A stretch of 64,000 nt of DNA from an uncultured Clostridia bacterium (GCA_947588985.1 CANQBG010000001.1:62001-126000); one strand, 5' to 3'; numbered from the stretch's first letter, positions 43,413 to 52,368 are shown. The notes: generated from the letters alone by a model not told the origin. Program-made: numbers and translations.

Positions 43413-44318
43413 AAACAGCACCCCCAAACAGCCCTCCAAGGGATAGAGGATCCCCACGATCCCCTTGAGCCCGAGACGGGACAGCAAAAACGCCGTAAGA
43501 AGCAGACCGCCTTTTACGGCGTATTTCTTTTTGCCAGAAACGCCGCGGGCCACGGCGAGCAGCGCATAGAGCGAGGAGGCGAGCGACGTGAAGATGGCAA
43601 GCGCAACCATCACGGAGAAGGCCGTCCGCCCGCGCATGACGTAGAGGAAGGGCATCTCCGCCCTTACGGCCTCCTCTCCCCCGCCCACGACGGAAGAGAG
43701 CACGGCGATCGCGGCTACCGCAACGATCGCACCCGCAGCCCCCGAGACGGCCGCCGGATGGGCGATCTCTCTGCCCGTCTCCAAAAGAACGGGGGCGAGC
43801 AGAAGCGTGTTCATCCCGGCATACAGGATGCCGCCGAAGAGGTTGCTCGTCTGCGTCGCGAACCCGAGGCTCTCGCCCCAAGCGGCATGTGCAAAGACAA
43901 AGAGAAGGAGCACGGGGACGAGGATGAGATTGACGAGGGAGATCCCCTTCATCCCCCGCCGTAAAACGAGGAGCGAGGCGAAAATGCCGAGGCAAGAGAG
44001 AAGCGGAGCATAGGCGGGAAGCAGCGCGTCGAGCCCCGCGAGCATGCCCGCGCAGGGAACGAGGGAGACGGCGGCGAGCGAAAGCCGGATCCAACGCGCG
44101 CTCCGCGGAAAGAGCCGCTCCGTGGCGGGCACATACCCGCCGTACCGCCCTCCCATCTTAAGGAGCGCATACGCAAAATAGGCAAAGAGCAGCGAGGAGA
44201 GCACGACGGCGAAGAAAAACGTCCGCGCGTAGAAAAATCTCACGAGTTCCGCGCCGGAAATAAACCCCGCCCCGATGGCGCCGCCGACGACGATCAGAAT
44301 GCCCTTTGCGTCCTTCAT
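43254..44318 (-). CDS. YkvI-like integral membrane protein (APC-superfamily transporter relative)
   Basis: The start at 44316-44318 is set by AGG 9 bp upstream. About ten hydrophobic helices begin with ILIVVGGAIGAGFISGAELV, the GxGFxSG motif of the YkvI family, which is related to LeuT-fold amino-acid transporters. The transport substrate is unknown. The last helix is followed by about 45 hydrophilic residues (LDQRLLEKHHEKVHAGGK onward) encoded entirely antisense to the permease gene, longer than a normal YkvI end, as if the original stop codon was lost. Confidence 0.85.
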   Translation of the reverse strand: MKDAKGILIVVGGAIGAGFISGAELVRFFYARTFFFAVVLSSLLFAYFAYALLKMGGRYGGYVPATERLFPRSARWIRLSLAAVSLVPCAGMLAGLDALLPAYAPLLSCLGIFASLLVLRRGMKGISLVNLILVPVLLLFVFAHAAWGESLGFATQTSNLFGGILYAGMNTLLLAPVLLETGREIAHPAAVSGAAGAIVAVAAIAVLSSVVGGGEEAVRAEMPFLYVMRGRTAFSVMVALAIFTSLASSLYALLAVARGVSGKKKYAVKGGLLLTAFLLSRLGLKGIVGILYPLEGCLGVLFSVVCILDQRLLEKHHEKVHAGGKHAEDGRRAHHEVELKDLPAVHDEIAEPRP

Positions 44319-44367
44319 CGCTATCATCCTATTCCCCGGCGGCAAAAATATGAAAAAGATTGGAAAT

Positions 44368-44402
44368 TTTTGCAAATTATGTCACACATAATACCTCACA
44401 AC
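44368..44402. repeat. Dispersed palindrome, copy B (possible PadR operator)
   Basis: This member of the palindrome family starts TTTTGCAAATTATG and contains the perfect inverted repeat ATTATGT-CAC-ACATAAT. It lies 2 bp upstream of the -35 box of the PadR-like gene, where an operator would be expected. Confidence 0.65.
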
Positions 44403-44404
44403 GC

Positions 44405-44433
44405 TTGACAAAATACCTCGAATGATGTATAAT
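44405..44433 (+). promoter_or_regulatory. Promoter of the PadR-like gene
   Basis: TTGACA (44405-44410), a 17-bp spacer and TATAAT (44428-44433), both full consensus. Confidence 0.85.
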
Positions 44434-44463
44434 AGTGTCGATATTTCTACAAGGAGGTCATTT

Positions 44464-46740
44464 ATGGACGAAGAACTCCCCCCCGAAGAAGGCGGCGAAG
44501 AGAAAGAAGAGAAATCTATTTCCGCCGATCTCATTCGCGGGCATATCAATACCATCATCCTGCGCGCCCTCTACGACGGCGATAAATACGGCTATGCCAT
44601 CATTGCCGAGATCGAGCGCAAGAGCCACGGGCAATACACGCTCAAACAGCCCTCCCTCTACAGCGCCCTCAAGCGCCTTGAAAAGGATGGCTACGTCTCA
44701 TCCTATTGGGGCGGCTCCGTCGGCGGCGGAAGGAGAAAATATTTCTCCCTCACCGAGGAGGGCAAGGAGATCGCGGAGACCAATCAGGCCGAGTGGGAAT
44801 ACTCCCGCACCGTCATCGATTCTCTCATCTCCGACAAGGCGTTCGACTTCAATAATCCCGCCCCCACCGCCGTCAACATGCGCGTGCTCAGAAGTTCCAC
44901 TTCCCGCGTCCCCGGGCGCGCCGAGGAGGACGACGATCTCGACTACGAACCCTCCTTCGACGACAGCGCCGAGAGGGACCGCCTCTTGGAGGAATTCGAG
45001 GAGCGCAACAAGGCGCTCGAAACGGAGAAGGCGGACTTCGAATCGGAAAAGGCCGCCTATGCGCAGGAATACGACAGCCGCGAGAAGGAGCTCTCCGAGC
45101 GCGAGCGCGCGTTGGAAGAGCAGCGCAAAGAACTCGAGGCGATGAAGGCGGATTACGACAGCATGGTTGCCGCAAGGCAGGCGGACGACGAGGCGTCGTT
45201 CGCGGCCGAGGAGGCGGAATTCGACGAACGCGTCCGTCTCTTCGAGGCTGAAGAAGAGGAACGCCGCAAGGAGCTCGCAGAGGCGGAAGCCGAGCGGGCT
45301 CGCCTCATCGAGGATGAAAACGCCGCGCGCAAGGCCGCCCTCGAAGCAGAGGAAGCCGACCGCCGCGCCGCCTTGGAGGCCGAAGAGGCCGAACGGCGGG
45401 CCGCCATCGAGGCGGAGGAAGCCGACCGCCGCGCCGCCTATGAAGCCGAGGAGGCCGATAAGCGTGCCGCTTTGGAGGCCGAAGAGGCCGAACGCCGCGC
45501 CGCCATCGAGGCGGAGGAAGCGGACAAGCGGGCCGCCTATGAAGCCGAGGAGGCGGACAAGCGTGCCGCTTTGGAGGCCGAATTGAACGACATGCGCAGC
45601 GCCATCGCAGACGAGGAGGCACAGCGCAGAGCGGCGTTAGACGCCGAAGAATCGGAGAGACGGCGCATCCTCGACGAGGAGTTGCAGGCGCGCAAGCAGT
45701 CGATCGAGAGTGAGGAAACTTCCCGCAAGGAGGCCCTCGACCTCGAGCTCGCCCTCCGCAAACAGACCATGGACAACGAGGAGGCCGCGCGCCGCCGCAA
45801 GTTCGAAGAGGAGGACGCCGACCAAAGGAAGGCTCTCGAACAGAAGGACGGCGAACTGCGATCCCGCGAACAGCAGCTCCTCGCCCGCGAATGCTTCCTC
45901 AACGACGAGCGCAATCACTACAATGAGATGCTCCGCCAGCGCGACGAGCAGTTGCAGTCGGAGCGCACCTCGCACGAACAGGCGATCGCGGCGCTCAATC
46001 AGAGCCATGAATCGGAGATGACGGCCGTCCGCGCCTACTACCAACAGGAGATCAATCATCTCAACTATATCAGCCTCATCAACAACGGAAGCGCAGAGGG
46101 GCGCGTGCTCGAAGAGCCCGCGGCAGGTCCGCGTTACGATGCCTACCCCGGCTATCGCTCCGTCCTCGATCCCATCTACAGCCGTGCGAGCGGTAGGCCC
46201 GCGCAGAAGGGCGCCGTCCTCATCGACGGCCCCGAATACGGAGATCTCGAGACGGGCAGCCCCATCCGCGTTACGGCGGTCGGCGGCGCCGCGCCGCACA
46301 CAGAGCCGCAGTCGTGGAGCCTCGTCCACCGCGGCAAGGCCCTCTTCCTCAGCGCGATCGTCGTATTCTTCCTCTGCCTTCTCGAGGGAGTCCTCACGCT
46401 CGTGCTCCGCGATCGGTATGCGCTCCCCCACTTCTATCCCATCTTTATCATCGGCGCGGGAGTGACCCTCGTGCTCGTGACCGGCCTTGCCTACGCCAAC
46501 CGCTACGGGGAAGGCTCGCTGCGAAGGAAATCGCGCGCGCTCCTCAATGCCGGCGTCGTCTATGCCCTCTGCGTGATCATCACGTTCATCGTCGCGCTGT
46601 GGGTCAAGATCGACTTTACAGATGTATCCGCCGTTGCGACCTACGTTGTCGTCCCCATCGTATTCTTCTTCGGGATCCTCGTGTTCGGCGTCTGTTATTT
46701 CTTCCTGACCCGCCCGAAAAAGGACAACTTCAAACGTTAA
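44464..46740 (+). CDS. PadR-type winged-helix protein with a long hendecad coiled coil and four membrane helices
   Basis: AAGGAGG fixes the ATG at 44464; the product is 758 aa. Residues about 20-110 form a PadR winged helix (IRGHINTIILRALYDGDKYG, LYSALKRLEKDGYV). Residues about 170-560 are a highly charged helix, of which 258-466 consist of 19 consecutive 11-residue units (consensus A-A-x-E-A-E-E-A-D-R-R). About 625-750 hold four membrane helices (ALFLSAIVVFFLCLLEGVL, FYPIFIIGAGVTLVLVTGLA, AGVVYALCVIITFIVALWV, VVVPIVFFFGILVFGVCYFF). A DNA-binding head is thus tied to the membrane by a long stalk. Autoregulation through copy B is plausible. Function unknown. Confidence 0.9.
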   Translation: MDEELPPEEGGEEKEEKSISADLIRGHINTIILRALYDGDKYGYAIIAEIERKSHGQYTLKQPSLYSALKRLEKDGYVSSYWGGSVGGGRRKYFSLTEEGKEIAETNQAEWEYSRTVIDSLISDKAFDFNNPAPTAVNMRVLRSSTSRVPGRAEEDDDLDYEPSFDDSAERDRLLEEFEERNKALETEKADFESEKAAYAQEYDSREKELSERERALEEQRKELEAMKADYDSMVAARQADDEASFAAEEAEFDERVRLFEAEEEERRKELAEAEAERARLIEDENAARKAALEAEEADRRAALEAEEAERRAAIEAEEADRRAAYEAEEADKRAALEAEEAERRAAIEAEEADKRAAYEAEEADKRAALEAELNDMRSAIADEEAQRRAALDAEESERRRILDEELQARKQSIESEETSRKEALDLELALRKQTMDNEEAARRRKFEEEDADQRKALEQKDGELRSREQQLLARECFLNDERNHYNEMLRQRDEQLQSERTSHEQAIAALNQSHESEMTAVRAYYQQEINHLNYISLINNGSAEGRVLEEPAAGPRYDAYPGYRSVLDPIYSRASGRPAQKGAVLIDGPEYGDLETGSPIRVTAVGGAAPHTEPQSWSLVHRGKALFLSAIVVFFLCLLEGVLTLVLRDRYALPHFYPIFIIGAGVTLVLVTGLAYANRYGEGSLRRKSRALLNAGVVYALCVIITFIVALWVKIDFTDVSAVATYVVVPIVFFFGILVFGVCYFFLTRPKKDNFKR
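45235..45861 (+). repeat. 33-bp tandem repeat encoding hendecad units
   Basis: Nineteen in-frame 33-bp units code for 11-residue helices. Eight in the middle (45334-45597) are near-identical, with the third residue cycling L, L, I, Y, L, I, Y, L, which shows a 99-bp higher-order duplication. Later units are diverged. Confidence 0.85.
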
Positions 46741-46757
46741 AGTGCATTCGACGCATG

Positions 46758-46797
46758 AAAAAACGAGGAGAGAGCTTCCGCTCTCCCCTCGTTTTTT
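46758..46797. terminator. Bidirectional terminator
   Basis: AAAAAACGAGGAGAGAGC pairs with GCTCTCCCCTCGTTTTTT with one mismatch and a 4-nt loop. It separates the convergent PadR-like and ROK genes and works on both strands. Confidence 0.85.
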
Positions 46798-46819
46798 CTA
46801 TATTTGCAGAGCCTGCGTC

Positions 46820-47770
46820 TCAGAGAATGCGCGAACGGGCATATTCCGCGGCGCCGTAGAGCCCTGCGTCGTTGCCGAGCGTCGCCCGCAAAATCTCGAA
46901 GGGCGCGTAGCGGACGGGCGCATACAGGCGGGGATAGACATACGCGCGGAGCGGGCGCAGCAGGTTTTCTCCCTCGTTGGAGACCCCGCCCCCGATCAGC
47001 ACGGCCTCGGGACGCAGAATGTTGACGAGATTGGCGATCCCCTCTCCGAGGTTGGCAATGTACTCTGCGACGACATCCTGCCCGGCAAGGTCTCCGGCGG
47101 CCGCGGCGAGGAAGGCCGTCTTTCCGCCTGCGGTGCCGTCCTCCTTGACAAACTCCTTGAGCCGACTCTCGGGATGGGCGCGCATGGCTCGCTCCGTCAT
47201 CCGGATCAGGGCGCTCGCGGAGGCGTACCGCTCGAAGCACCCCCTTCGACCGCATGTGCACATCTCGCCGTCTTGGCGGATGATCATGTGCCCGATCTCC
47301 GTTCCCGCGCTCTTGTAGCCTTCAAACAGGTTCCCCTCGATCACGATGCCGCCCCCCACGCCCGTGCCGAGCGTGATGAGGATGCTGTTGCGGTAATTTT
47401 TGCCCGCGCCGTACTTCGCCTCTCCGAGTGCGGCGGCGTTGGCGTCGTTGGTGACAAACACGGGCTTTTGCAGCTCTTCCGCGATCGACTGCGCGAGCGG
47501 GACGTCCTCCCACCCGAAATTGGACCACAACACGACGTTGCCCGTGCCGCTATCGATGATCCCCGGGGAGCCGATCCCCACGGCGTCGATCCCGTCGCGC
47601 CCCACGCCCGCTTCCTGCGCCGCTCGCACGGCCAACACGGCGAGCGCGTGCGCCGTCTCCGCATACGAAGCCTGCGCGGAAGTCTCCACGCGCACGATCT
47701 TTGTCAATTTTCCGTTTTCTAAACAGGCGGCCTTGGCCGACATGCCGCCCAAATCGATTCCTACGATCAT
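46820..47770 (-). CDS. ROK-family sugar kinase (glucokinase-like)
   Basis: The 316-aa product begins at the ATG at 47768-47770 with GGAGGG upstream. ATP loop GIDLGGMSAKAA, sugar site NDANAAALGEAKYGAGK and LGTGVGGGIV, the ExGH motif EIGHM, and the zinc site CTCGRRGCFERYAS define ROK. Most such single-domain proteins phosphorylate glucose or N-acetyl sugars. It follows rho by 19 bp and probably belongs to the rho operon. Confidence 0.93.
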   Translation of the reverse strand: MIVGIDLGGMSAKAACLENGKLTKIVRVETSAQASYAETAHALAVLAVRAAQEAGVGRDGIDAVGIGSPGIIDSGTGNVVLWSNFGWEDVPLAQSIAEELQKPVFVTNDANAAALGEAKYGAGKNYRNSILITLGTGVGGGIVIEGNLFEGYKSAGTEIGHMIIRQDGEMCTCGRRGCFERYASASALIRMTERAMRAHPESRLKEFVKEDGTAGGKTAFLAAAAGDLAGQDVVAEYIANLGEGIANLVNILRPEAVLIGGGVSNEGENLLRPLRAYVYPRLYAPVRYAPFEILRATLGNDAGLYGAAEYARSRIL

Positions 47771-47789
47771 CCGATCCCTCCGACGTATG

Positions 47790-49232
47790 TCATGCTTTAT
47801 AGACCCGAAGCCATTCCGGAAGTTTGGCGACGAAGTCCGCGTTGTCCTGTGTGCGCCGGAGCATGTCGATAATGCCCGAGGCATTCTCCGCAAGTCCGCG
47901 CTCTCTCAGCTTATAGACGGCGGCAAGCTCCTCCTTGGTGAGCAGAAGCTCCTCCTTCCGCGTCCCCGAACGGCGGAGATCGATGGCGGGGAAGATGCGC
48001 CTTTCGGCAAGTTCGCGGGAGAGGAAGATATCGGCATTGCCCGTTCCCTTGAACTCCTCATAGATGACGTCGTCCATCCGGCTGCCCGTCTCGACGAGCG
48101 CCGTCGCCAAAATCGTGAGGCTCCCCTGCTCCACGGTACTGCGCGCGGCGCCGAAGAAGCGCTTGGGTTCGGCAAGGGCGGCGGGATCGAGCCCGCCCGA
48201 GAGGAGTTTCCCCGAGGTCTCCACCACGCAGTTGTAGGCCCGCGTCAGTTTCGTGATGGAATCGAGCAGGATCACGACGTGTTTTCCGAGTTCCACAAGC
48301 CGCTTTGCCCGCGCCAGCGTGAGCTGTGCCGCGCGGATGTGGTGCTCCGGCGATTCATCGAAGGTGGAGGAGATGATCTGCGCCCCCTGCACGTTGGAGC
48401 GCATATCCGTCACCTCTTCGGGCCGCTCATCCACGAGCAGGATGATGAGCTCAATCTCGGGATGATGCACGGAGACGGCGTGCGCGATCGACTTGAGCAA
48501 CGTCGTCTTGCCGGCCTTGGGCGGCGCGATGATGAGCCCGCGTTGCCCCTTCCCGATGGGCACGAAGAGATCGAGTTCCCGCAGCGCGAGATCGGTCTCT
48601 CCCGCGGAGAGCGCGATCTTCTCGCAGGGATGGCGCGCGGTGAGCGCCTCGAACCGCGGCCGATTCTCGTATTTCCCGGGGCTCAGCTGGTTGACGGAGA
48701 TGAGGTGCTGGATCGCGGGGGATTCCGTCCCCACCCGCGGTTTTGTGGTACAGACGACGTAATCCCCCTCCCGCAGATTCATCGAGTGGATGGCGGGCGC
48801 GGCGAGATAGACGTCTCCGTCGGTGGACGGCTGGCAATTTTTTGCGCGCAGGAATCCGTAACCGGATGGCGTGATCTCGAGGACGCCGGCGCTGCTCGTG
48901 ATCAAATAGGGATATTTTGGCTCCGGCGTAGACGAGGAGACGCGGAGCATCTCCTCTTTGTGCTCGATCTTCGAGGCGTCGTCTGCGATCTTCTCGAGAT
49001 CGGCTAAAATGGCGGGGTCGATAAAGCTCGCCTTGGGGGGCGCACCCCGATTGGACCGCGGCCCCGGCCTTACCCTTCCCGAGAGAATGGCCGCGATCGC
49101 AGAGGCGAGGTCGGACTTGTGCGTGGCGGAGGCCTGCGGCACGCCATACATCCGCCCGAGCACCCGAAGCGTCGCGAGCGGTAAATCATCCAAATACTTC
49201 TTATAATTTGTTTCCGCAATGATCATGTCCAT
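47790..49232 (-). CDS. rho: Transcription termination factor Rho
   Basis: The 480-aa RNA-dependent ATPase ends transcription on untranslated RNA. An N-terminal helical part ([18 protein letters not shown]) and a short basic linker precede the RNA-binding OB-fold ([24 protein letters not shown]). The ATPase core has P-loop [14 protein letters not shown], Walker [17 protein letters not shown] and the R-loop/Q-loop region ([19 protein letters not shown]). The first ATG (49230-49232) has GAGAG 9 bp upstream; a second at 49224-49226 overlaps the MBL stop as ATGA. Confidence 0.97.
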   Translation of the reverse strand: MDMIIAETNYKKYLDDLPLATLRVLGRMYGVPQASATHKSDLASAIAAILSGRVRPGPRSNRGAPPKASFIDPAILADLEKIADDASKIEHKEEMLRVSSSTPEPKYPYLITSSAGVLEITPSGYGFLRAKNCQPSTDGDVYLAAPAIHSMNLREGDYVVCTTKPRVGTESPAIQHLISVNQLSPGKYENRPRFEALTARHPCEKIALSAGETDLALRELDLFVPIGKGQRGLIIAPPKAGKTTLLKSIAHAVSVHHPEIELIILLVDERPEEVTDMRSNVQGAQIISSTFDESPEHHIRAAQLTLARAKRLVELGKHVVILLDSITKLTRAYNCVVETSGKLLSGGLDPAALAEPKRFFGAARSTVEQGSLTILATALVETGSRMDDVIYEEFKGTGNADIFLSRELAERRIFPAIDLRRSGTRKEELLLTKEELAAVYKLRERGLAENASGIIDMLRRTQDNADFVAKLPEWLRVYKA

Positions 49233-49873
49233 GAGTTGATTCTCTCCATAATATAGATTTTACCTTGATTTTCTTCCAAAAAAGCGCGATCGACCGTCAA
49301 TTCGCATCCCGCGGCGCGCCGATCTTCCTGCGGAAATTGCGCCAGAAATTCCTCCGGACCCGCGATATCGATCTTCAACCGCTTGGTCTTATAGTGCATG
49401 GGAATGGCGACGGTCGGCCGCAACACGCGCACGTATTCCGCGGCGGCCCTTCCGTCGATCGTGTAGTTCCCGCCGACGGGAAGAAGAAGTACGTCGATAT
49501 GCCCGAGCGCCCGTTTCAGTTCCTCCGAAATAGGCACGCCGATGTCCCCGAGATGGCACAAAACGATCCCGTCCGCGGCCATGCGGAAGATGAGATCCTT
49601 GCCCCGCTTTCGGCCCTGCACGTCGTCGTGATAGCTCGAAAAGGCCGTAAAGGTGACGCCGCGAACGGAGGAGGTGCCCGGCTGTTGCAGGACAAGCGGT
49701 TCCCCGCCGACGGCCTCGACGGCGCAGTGGTCGAAATGGCCGTGGCTGACCGTCACGACGTCGGCCTCGACGGACGGGAAAGGATAGCCGATCCCGGAGA
49801 AGGGATCGGTCACGATGCGCGCAGTGCCCGTCTCCGCCAAAAAGCTCGAATGCCCAAGATAGGTGAGTTTCAT
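49223..49873 (-). CDS. MBL-fold hydrolase (UPF0173-like)
   Basis: The 216-aa product has MKLTYLGHSSFLAETG, the metal motif SHGHFDHCAVEAV (H-x-H-x-D-H), LCHLGDIGVPI and a C-terminal PMHYKTK histidine. This is the compact metal-dependent hydrolase form of the UPF0173/YtkL group; the substrate is unknown. CAGGAGG precedes the ATG. It overlaps the DUF1934 gene by 4 nt upstream and rho downstream, so the genes are translationally coupled. Confidence 0.9.
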   Translation of the reverse strand: MKLTYLGHSSFLAETGTARIVTDPFSGIGYPFPSVEADVVTVSHGHFDHCAVEAVGGEPLVLQQPGTSSVRGVTFTAFSSYHDDVQGRKRGKDLIFRMAADGIVLCHLGDIGVPISEELKRALGHIDVLLLPVGGNYTIDGRAAAEYVRVLRPTVAIPMHYKTKRLKIDIAGPEEFLAQFPQEDRRAAGCELTVDRAFLEENQGKIYIMERINSWT

Positions 49874-50250
49874 GATTCCTCCTGATAGATTGTAATCGTA
49901 AGATGAAAGCGACTCGGCTCCGAGCAAAAGTAGACGTCGTACACCAAGTCGGCACAGTACCGAAGCGGGCTGCGCTCCAACGCATAGGAGATCGTCTTTA
50001 CGGGGATCTCCGTGAGGGTGCTCCCCTGCATCGTCATGAGCGAAGCGGCAAGCGAAAAGCGCGCGGAAAGTTTTACGGCTCCCCGCCGCTCCATCGTGAG
50101 AAAATCTTCTCCGAGCACGAGGACGGAAGGATCGCCGTCTTGCACATAGAGGATCCGTGCCTGCGCGTCTCCTTCCGTGAGCGTACACGAAAAATCCGCA
50201 GACCGGACGTCCCCTTCAACACGGGTCAAAATATTCAAAGAGCATTTCAT
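49870..50250 (-). CDS. DUF1934-like (YwiB family) beta-barrel protein
   Basis: The 126-aa product has alternating beta-strand patterns (ILYVQDGDPSVLVLGEDFLT, MERRGAVKLSARFSL, LRYCADLVYDVYFC) like the calycin-type DUF1934/YwiB proteins, including the position of MERRG for the usual R-x-G. The function is unknown. The ATG at 50248-50250 has no clear ribosome site. It starts the run DUF1934-MBL-rho-ROK. Confidence 0.65.
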   Translation of the reverse strand: MKCSLNILTRVEGDVRSADFSCTLTEGDAQARILYVQDGDPSVLVLGEDFLTMERRGAVKLSARFSLAASLMTMQGSTLTEIPVKTISYALERSPLRYCADLVYDVYFCSEPSRFHLTITIYQEES

Positions 50251-50288
50251 AAAGCAAAGAAGTGTGCGGCCAAGTGGCCTTAGAAGCC

Positions 50289-50338
50289 TTTTGCATAGTA
50301 TTATACGGCAATTATGTCACGCATAATACTATGTAAAA
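50289..50338. repeat. Dispersed palindrome, copy C
   Basis: This 50-bp element starts TTTTGCATAGTATTAT and ends ATAATACTATGTAAAA, with perfect 11-bp CATAGTATTAT/ATAATACTATG arms. An inner ATTATGTCACGCATAAT is shared with copies A and (one change) B. It lies between the metallopeptidase stop and the DUF1934 start. Confidence 0.8.
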
Positions 50339-50355
50339 GCACCAAAATTGTCGAA

Positions 50356-50982
50356 TTAGAGGCAATCCATCGCCCACTGATAGCTTTTGAGCGCGCGGCG
50401 GCGCGCCGCGTAATCGGGCAGGATCTTTTCCACTTCCCGCCAAAACGCCGCGCTGTGATCCATGTGGCGGGTATGGCAGAGTTCGTGGACGGCAAGATAC
50501 ATGGCGAGATCGTCCGGTAAAAAAGAGCTGCGAAAGGTGAAGGAAATGTGCCCGTTGCTCCCGCAAGACCCCCACCGTGTGCGCGCCGAGGTGATCGCGA
50601 GTTTGGCGTAGGTGAAGCGGTGCGCCTTGCAGAGTTCGTCGACAAGTCGCTGCATGCGCACGCGGGCAAGTTTTTTAAGAAGTGCAATGAGCGCGGCCTC
50701 CCGATCGGAAGCCGGGAGAAACAGCGTCTCGTTTTCTATGGCGGTGGGACCGGAGGCGATCCGATAGGATCTCCCGAGAAGCGAGAGAGTATCCCCGTCG
50801 CAAAAGGTGGGAAGGACGCTGCGGCGCTCTATTTTGCGCTGCGCCCAAAGCGCATGCCGCGCAACAAACGCCTCGATCTCCTTCTCACTGATCCGAAGCG
50901 GAGCCCGCACGACCAACTTTCCGCCCCGCTCCACGCTGAGGCTCAACGTCCGCCGCTTGCTCCTGATCACACGATATTCCAT
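50356..50982 (-). CDS. YgjP/DUF45-type zinc metallopeptidase
   Basis: The 208-aa product has the YgjP-like metallopeptidase pattern MEYRVIRSKRRTLSLSV, RTRWGSCGSNGHISF and the zinc motif VHELCHTRHMDHSAAFW (H-E-x-x-H). It is cytosolic, and its substrate is unknown. I chose the ATG at 50980-50982 because transcription from the TATAAT at 50995-51000 should start near 50988, inside an alternative ATG at 50989-50991. The leader would then be about 6 nt, with no Shine-Dalgarno. Confidence 0.88.
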   Translation of the reverse strand: MEYRVIRSKRRTLSLSVERGGKLVVRAPLRISEKEIEAFVARHALWAQRKIERRSVLPTFCDGDTLSLLGRSYRIASGPTAIENETLFLPASDREAALIALLKKLARVRMQRLVDELCKAHRFTYAKLAITSARTRWGSCGSNGHISFTFRSSFLPDDLAMYLAVHELCHTRHMDHSAAFWREVEKILPDYAARRRALKSYQWAMDCL

Positions 50983-50994
50983 AGTTCCCATCTC

Positions 50995-51023
50995 ATTATA
51001 CCAAAAATAATTTGAAAAAGCAA
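50995..51023 (-). promoter_or_regulatory. Promoter of the metallopeptidase gene
   Basis: TTGCTT (51018-51023), a 17-bp spacer and TATAAT (50995-51000) read on the minus strand, 12 bp ahead of the chosen ATG. Confidence 0.7.
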
Positions 51024-51061
51024 GCCTTCTCGAGGAGAAAATACAAAAGAACGCGCGCGGC

Positions 51062-51090
51062 TTGACATTTCTCCTCCCGAAAGGTATAAT
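51062..51090 (+). promoter_or_regulatory. Promoter of aroA, leaderless
   Basis: TTGACA (51062-51067), a 17-bp spacer and TATAAT (51085-51090), both full consensus; six bases later comes the ATG at 51097, so the first transcribed base should be the A of the start codon. Confidence 0.8.
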
Positions 51091-51096
51091 AGGTGT

Positions 51097-52368
51097 ATGC
51101 ACGATCCCATCAAAAAATTATGTGAGGGCGGCAAGATCGCGGTGCGCGTCCCCGCCTCCAAGAGCATTCTAAACCGTGCGCTCCTCCTCGCCGCCTTCTC
51201 CGACGGAGATACCTTCCTCAACGCCGGCCCTCTCTGCGACGACACACAGACGATGGTCCGCTGTCTCATGCAGCTCGGCTACGACATCGAGCAGACCGCG
51301 GAGGGATTTCTCATACACGGCAATCGCGCCATTCCCAACCGCCATGCCGATCTCGACGTGGGGAGCGCCGGCACCGTCGCGCGATTCTTGACGGCGACGC
51401 TTGCTTTCCTCGGCGGGGATTACCGCTTCTTTGCCTCCGAGCAGATGATGCGCCGCCCCATGGATGTGCTCCCCGTCCTCGCGGGCGCGGGCGCCGACAT
51501 CCGATTCTTGGGCGAAAAGGAGACCTTCCCCTTCTCCATGTATTCCGAAGGCATCGGAAGAGGCAAGTTTTGCGTCGATACTTCGGTCAGTTCGCAGTTT
51601 GCGAGCGGACTCATGCTCGGCGCGGCGCTCTCCGCGGGCGGCGAGATCCTTCTCACGGGGGAATCGCGCAAGAGCTATCCCGAGATGACCATTCGCATGA
51701 TCGACTGCTTCGGCGGAAAGGCGTACCGCGCGGGAGATCGCATCGAGATCTCTCCCATCGCCGCGGAGACGGCCTCCTATTTTGTGGAAGCCGATCTCTC
51801 GAGCGCCTGTTATTTCTACGCCCTCGCCTTGCTGCTGAAAAAGATCGTCGTCGTAAATGGCGTGCCCGCCTCCGTCTTGACGGGCGGGACTCTGCAGGGC
51901 GACGTCCGCTTTTTGGAAGTTTTACGACAGCGCGGCGTAAGATTTTCCGAGCAAGACGGCGACTTGGTGGCCGACGGATCGCAGGTGACGCATTATCCCG
52001 GCTTCCGCCTCGACGTGCGGGAATTTGCCGACCAAGCCATCACGCTTGCCGCCCTTGCGCCCTTCGCGGACGATACGACGACGCTTTCCGGGATCTCCCA
52101 CCTGCGCAGTCAGGAGTGCGACCGCGTGGAGGCCATCGTGCACAACCTCACCGCCCTCGGCGTCCCCTGCCTCGTGCGCGGCGACGCGATCACCATCGAG
52201 CCGCATCCCGGGGTCAAGGGCGGGCTCATCCAAACGTACGGCGATCACCGCGTTGCGATGGGCTTCTCCCTCATCGGCACACGCACCGGAAATCTCTTCC
52301 TCGACGACGCCTCCTGCTGCCGAAAGACCTTCGGCGCCTTCTTCGACATCCTCTCCAAGCTCTCCTGA
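51097..52368 (+). CDS. aroA: 3-phosphoshikimate 1-carboxyvinyltransferase (EPSP synthase)
   Basis: The 423-aa shikimate-pathway enzyme joins shikimate 3-phosphate and PEP. VPASKSILNRALLLAAFSDG holds the PEP/S3P Lys and Arg, GSAGTVARFLTATLAF is the glyphosate-loop equivalent, and SSQFASGLML and EADLSSACYFYAL (catalytic Asp) follow. Near the end, SQECDRVEAI has Cys for the usual Ser of ESDR, and YGDHRVAMGFSL is intact. The start has no ribosome site and is predicted to be leaderless. It has its own terminator; other aromatic-pathway genes are not adjacent. Confidence 0.96.
   Translation: MHDPIKKLCEGGKIAVRVPASKSILNRALLLAAFSDGDTFLNAGPLCDDTQTMVRCLMQLGYDIEQTAEGFLIHGNRAIPNRHADLDVGSAGTVARFLTATLAFLGGDYRFFASEQMMRRPMDVLPVLAGAGADIRFLGEKETFPFSMYSEGIGRGKFCVDTSVSSQFASGLMLGAALSAGGEILLTGESRKSYPEMTIRMIDCFGGKAYRAGDRIEISPIAAETASYFVEADLSSACYFYALALLLKKIVVVNGVPASVLTGGTLQGDVRFLEVLRQRGVRFSEQDGDLVADGSQVTHYPGFRLDVREFADQAITLAALAPFADDTTTLSGISHLRSQECDRVEAIVHNLTALGVPCLVRGDAITIEPHPGVKGGLIQTYGDHRVAMGFSLIGTRTGNLFLDDASCCRKTFGAFFDILSKLS

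Noticed and set aside
45334..45597. Regular 33-bp repeats considered as a CRISPR array
   Set aside because: The units are adjacent without spacers, stay in frame and code for a coiled coil inside the PadR-like gene; no cas genes are present.
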